Shown piece after piece: positions 5,148-7,460 of a DNA stretch of 7,460 nt. Positions within the stretch are counted from its first letter, which is position 1; every line of letters begins with the position of its first letter. The notes beneath the pieces are model-generated. The model was not told where the DNA came from, did not search any database, and worked only from the letters and a program-made list of their open reading frames with translations. Origin of the DNA: Desulfobacteraceae bacterium UBA2771 (GTDB taxonomy: Bacteria; Desulfobacterota; Desulfobacteria; Desulfobacterales; Desulfosarcinaceae); assembly GCA_002352605.1 (NCBI GenBank), contig DEIP01000064.1, positions 1 to 7,460 on the forward strand, read 5' to 3'. The translations under genes were made by a program, and so were the position numbers.

Positions 5148-7322
5148 TCAGCTGCGGGAGCGATAGCGCTGATACTCGACCATACGGGCCACTGTTTTTA
5201 CCGCCCGCTCCGGCGTTTCGTAAAATACCGCCTTTAGATCGTGGCCCGCCACACGACAAATGGTGGCGGCCTTTTCATTGGCGGGCATGCTGACCCCAAT
5301 CACCGGTTTGCCGTATCTTTCCATCAGACGAACCGTCTCCTCGATGTATTTGTTTTCATAGTCGGCAAATGTCTTGACGGCTTCATCGAGATAATCCGGG
5401 GTATATGAAGGGTCTGCGGTTTTCACCGAGTCGACCAGACGTTTGAAAAAGAGGCGGCGTCCGTATATGCCCAAATTGATGACCGCATCGCAGCCGTCCC
5501 ATGCCAGCAGTGCTTCCATCACGGGCAATGGGATGGAATGGTCCATCTCTCCGACCAGATCGATGGGATTGGATCGGCTCCAATAGGGCGGCAGGATTTT
5601 ATCGATTCCGACCATCAAGTCATGGGACAGTTCCGGGACATCCAAACCGAACTGGTTGCACAGATCGGCGGTGACCACACCCCATCCGCCTCCCAAGGTC
5701 ATGATGGCCATCCGGTTACCCTTGGGAAGGGGCAGGGAGGCAAAACCTGCGGACAGGTCCAGCAGTTCCATGGACTGGTCCACCTTGACAATACCTGCCT
5801 GCCGGCAGACCGCATCGAATAGCCGGCTGTCCGTTGCCATGGCACCGGTGTGGCTGGATGCGGCCCGGCTACCCGCCCGGGTCTGCCCCCCCTTGAGCAG
5901 CACAATTGGTTTTTTAGGGCTTATCCGGCGGGCGATTTCGAAGAAGCGGCGGCCTTGCTTGACACTTTCTATATAGAGCATCACGGTTCGGGTGAGGTCA
6001 TCCACCTCGAAGGCTTCCAGGTAATCCTCGATGGTTATCATGGCTTCGTTGCCGGAGCCGGAAAAGGCCCGGATGCCGATGCCTTGTTGCTCGGCAAAGG
6101 CCAACAACTGGGTCCCCATATTGCCGGACTGGGCCACCACCGTCGTGGAGCCGGCCATGGGGCGGACCGCCGTTCCCGTGCACAGAAAATTGATGTGGGG
6201 ATTGCAGATCCCCATGGTATTGGGACCCAGAATGAGAATGCCGGCTTGTCGGGCTTTTTCCACCAGCGTGCTTTCCAGTTTCTTGCCGTCGGTCCCGGTT
6301 TCTCCAAAGCCGGATGTGATCATCAAGACATTTTTTATACCCTTGGCCGCCAGTTGTGGAATCAGGTTCAAGATTTCCCTTGCCGGTAAGGTCACCACCA
6401 CTATATCCACTTTTCCGGGAATCTCGCCCACCGTTTTGAAGGCCTGTCGGCCGGCGATGATACCGCCTTTAGGATTGACGGCATACACCTCGCCCGCGTA
6501 GCCGCCTTTGATGGTATTGCAGATTAGCGTATGTCCCCATTTGCCCAACTGAGGAGAGGCACCGATGAAGGCCACCGAACGAGGATAGAACAAGGCGTGG
6601 ACGGCCGGTGGCGGCACCGGCCGGTACGTCGTTGTGGCCGCATCCGGTCGGGCCAGGGTGATCAGGGCATCCACGGCCTTGAGGGTGCCGTCCGCCATGG
6701 CAATCAGGGGGTTGATGTCGATCTCGGCAATCTCGGGAAAATCGGCAGCAATGGTGGAGAGCCCCATCAAGGTCTGCAACAGGGTTTGCCGGTCCACTGC
6801 CGCTTCGCCGCGAAATGGCCCGAGCAGCGATTGGGCGTGAATGGATTCGATCATATCCGCCGCGTCCTGACGGGTGAGGGGCGCCAGTCGAAAAACAACG
6901 TCGGATAAGGCTTCGGTGAAGATACCGCCCAAACCAAAAAGGATCGCCGGACCGAAAAGGGGATCGCGGAAAAGGCCGGCCACAAACTCCCGATTTCCAC
7001 GAATTTGCGGTTGAACGAGAATTTGCGCCCCGGGTGCCGCCTGGAGAATTTGATCCGCGGCCGCCGATACGGAATTTTCATCGGACAGGTTCAGGTGAAC
7101 CAGGCCGCTTTCGGTTTTATGCAGCAGGTTTTCGCCGATTCCCTTGAGCACCACGGGAAAACCGAAATCGACGGCGGCCGCGGTCGCGTCGGCGGCCGTG
7201 GCGACAATGGTTTCAGCAACCACCGGCACACCGTATCGGCCCAATATCGATTTAGATGCCGCTTCCGTTAAACCGGTTCTGCCGGATTCGAGGGCGTTTT
7301 TTATAAAAGTGTTGAGATTCAA
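5148..7322 (-). CDS. ADP-forming acyl-CoA synthetase (NDP-forming), fused beta-alpha order
   Basis: The 724-residue enzyme should interconvert acyl-CoA + ADP + phosphate and free acid + CoA + ATP, conserving energy from acetyl- or other acyl-CoA by substrate-level phosphorylation in the cytoplasm. The N-terminal ATP-grasp domain (about 12-226) contains FPVVLKG (55-61), LHKTESG with His68 corresponding to the beta-subunit phosphohistidine, the LFGPAILFGLGG loop (122-133) and EIDINPL (200-206). The CoA-binding Rossmann domain (about 242-375) begins FYPRSVAFIGAS, and the succinyl-CoA-ligase-like domain follows with AQSGNMG (397-403). SSHTGAMA places the alpha-subunit phosphohistidine at His491. 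A final ligase-like domain with LGGGWGVV (543-550) and NPIDL (585-589) runs to the end. Both phosphoryl-carrying histidines are present, so it should be active; acyl specificity is unknown. The start is TTG (7320-7322) with GGGAG eight bases upstream. It is the first gene of the operon. Confidence 0.94.
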   Translation of the reverse strand: MNLNTFIKNALESGRTGLTEAASKSILGRYGVPVVAETIVATAADATAAAVDFGFPVVLKGIGENLLHKTESGLVHLNLSDENSVSAAADQILQAAPGAQILVQPQIRGNREFVAGLFRDPLFGPAILFGLGGIFTEALSDVVFRLAPLTRQDAADMIESIHAQSLLGPFRGEAAVDRQTLLQTLMGLSTIAADFPEIAEIDINPLIAMADGTLKAVDALITLARPDAATTTYRPVPPPAVHALFYPRSVAFIGASPQLGKWGHTLICNTIKGGYAGEVYAVNPKGGIIAGRQAFKTVGEIPGKVDIVVVTLPAREILNLIPQLAAKGIKNVLMITSGFGETGTDGKKLESTLVEKARQAGILILGPNTMGICNPHINFLCTGTAVRPMAGSTTVVAQSGNMGTQLLAFAEQQGIGIRAFSGSGNEAMITIEDYLEAFEVDDLTRTVMLYIESVKQGRRFFEIARRISPKKPIVLLKGGQTRAGSRAASSHTGAMATDSRLFDAVCRQAGIVKVDQSMELLDLSAGFASLPLPKGNRMAIMTLGGGWGVVTADLCNQFGLDVPELSHDLMVGIDKILPPYWSRSNPIDLVGEMDHSIPLPVMEALLAWDGCDAVINLGIYGRRLFFKRLVDSVKTADPSYTPDYLDEAVKTFADYENKYIEETVRLMERYGKPVIGVSMPANEKAATICRVAGHDLKAVFYETPERAVKTVARMVEYQRYRSRS

Positions 7323-7330
7323 TCGATCGT

Positions 7331-7335
7331 CTCCC
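7331..7335 (-). promoter_or_regulatory. Ribosome binding site deciding a TTG start for the acyl-CoA synthetase
   Basis: The minus strand reads GGGAG, then ACGATCGA, then TTG. No ATG or GTG sits at a better spacing, and the next in-frame Met is residue 157, inside the ATP-grasp domain. The TTG start is therefore well supported and may limit translation of the first operon gene. Confidence 0.65.
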
Positions 7336-7347
7336 AGGTACCACCGG

Positions 7348-7377
7348 TTTAAAGTTCAGTATCCAGAATTGTATAAT
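7348..7377 (+). promoter_or_regulatory. Candidate rightward promoter for a gene beyond the window
   Basis: On the plus strand a perfect TATAAT (7372-7377) lies 18 bases after TTTAAA (7348-7353, 4/6 to TTGACA). It points away from the acyl-CoA synthetase gene. Transcription would begin near 7384 and could serve a gene starting at ATG 7455, which is preceded by a weak GGGG, or one further right. The -10 element is good but the -35 is mediocre. Confidence 0.35.
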
Positions 7378-7384
7378 CAGGCTC

Positions 7385-7414
7385 TATCTACTTGAGGCCG
7401 TTGGACCAGGTCAA
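7385..7414 (-). promoter_or_regulatory. Weak candidate promoter for the acyl-CoA synthetase operon
   Basis: On the minus strand TTGACC (7409-7414, 5/6) is followed after 18 bases by TAGATA (7385-7390, 3/6). The -35 overlaps an interrupted inverted repeat, TTG-G-ACC paired with GGTCAA (7401-7414). A second possible -10, TACAAT (7368-7373), lacks a good -35. The operon must be transcribed from this 138-base region or from further right, but which element is used is unclear. Confidence 0.22.
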
Positions 7415-7460
7415 GGTTTAGTTGAATCGGAGATAATTGACTTGCGGGGCTCAAATGAAA

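Noticed and set aside
5850..6389. A 179-codon open frame on the plus strand
   Set aside because: It is the reverse of the acyl-CoA synthetase CoA-binding region and has no recognisable protein signature.

Overview
The window reads as a stretch of a moderately GC-rich bacterial chromosome. I would guess Desulfobacterota (the sulfate-reducing, syntrophic former Deltaproteobacteria). This rests on the protein style of the PAS hybrid kinase and the ADP-forming acyl-CoA synthetase, plus an impression of the codon use. No marker gene is present, so the assignment is an inference. There is no tRNA, rRNA, CRISPR array, transposase or phage gene.

Layout, left to right. Positions 1-287 hold no convincing complete gene. 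A reading frame open from the left edge ends at 111, and most of the rest is a long nested imperfect palindrome (90-257), the least explained piece of the window. A soluble PAS-PAS hybrid sensor histidine kinase with a C-terminal receiver domain follows on the minus strand (288-2324). Next on the same strand is an alpha/beta hydrolase (2452-3258) with a good sigma-70-like promoter and a strong ribosome binding site. On the plus strand (about 3397-3769) is a small broken locus. A piece of a ParB-like fold in one frame runs directly into a complete Lrp/AsnC-type ligand-binding (RAM) domain in another frame.

The right half (3798-7322) is a tight minus-strand operon of three genes. They are a fused ADP-forming acyl-CoA synthetase with the ATP-grasp half first (TTG start), a 138-residue single-pass membrane protein I do not recognise, and the redox-regulated chaperone Hsp33 (hslO). 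The gaps are 9 and 0 nucleotides, so translational coupling is likely. Positions 7323-7460 look like a divergent promoter region, with a perfect TATAAT facing right toward a gene that would start at or beyond the window edge.

How the genes work together: only the three-gene operon makes a case for shared expression, linking substrate-level energy conservation (acyl-CoA to acid plus ATP) with an oxidative-stress chaperone through an unknown membrane protein. The kinase and hydrolase appear to have their own promoters. The two items most worth following up are the nested palindrome at 90-257 and the out-of-frame ParB-like/RAM junction at 3397-3769.
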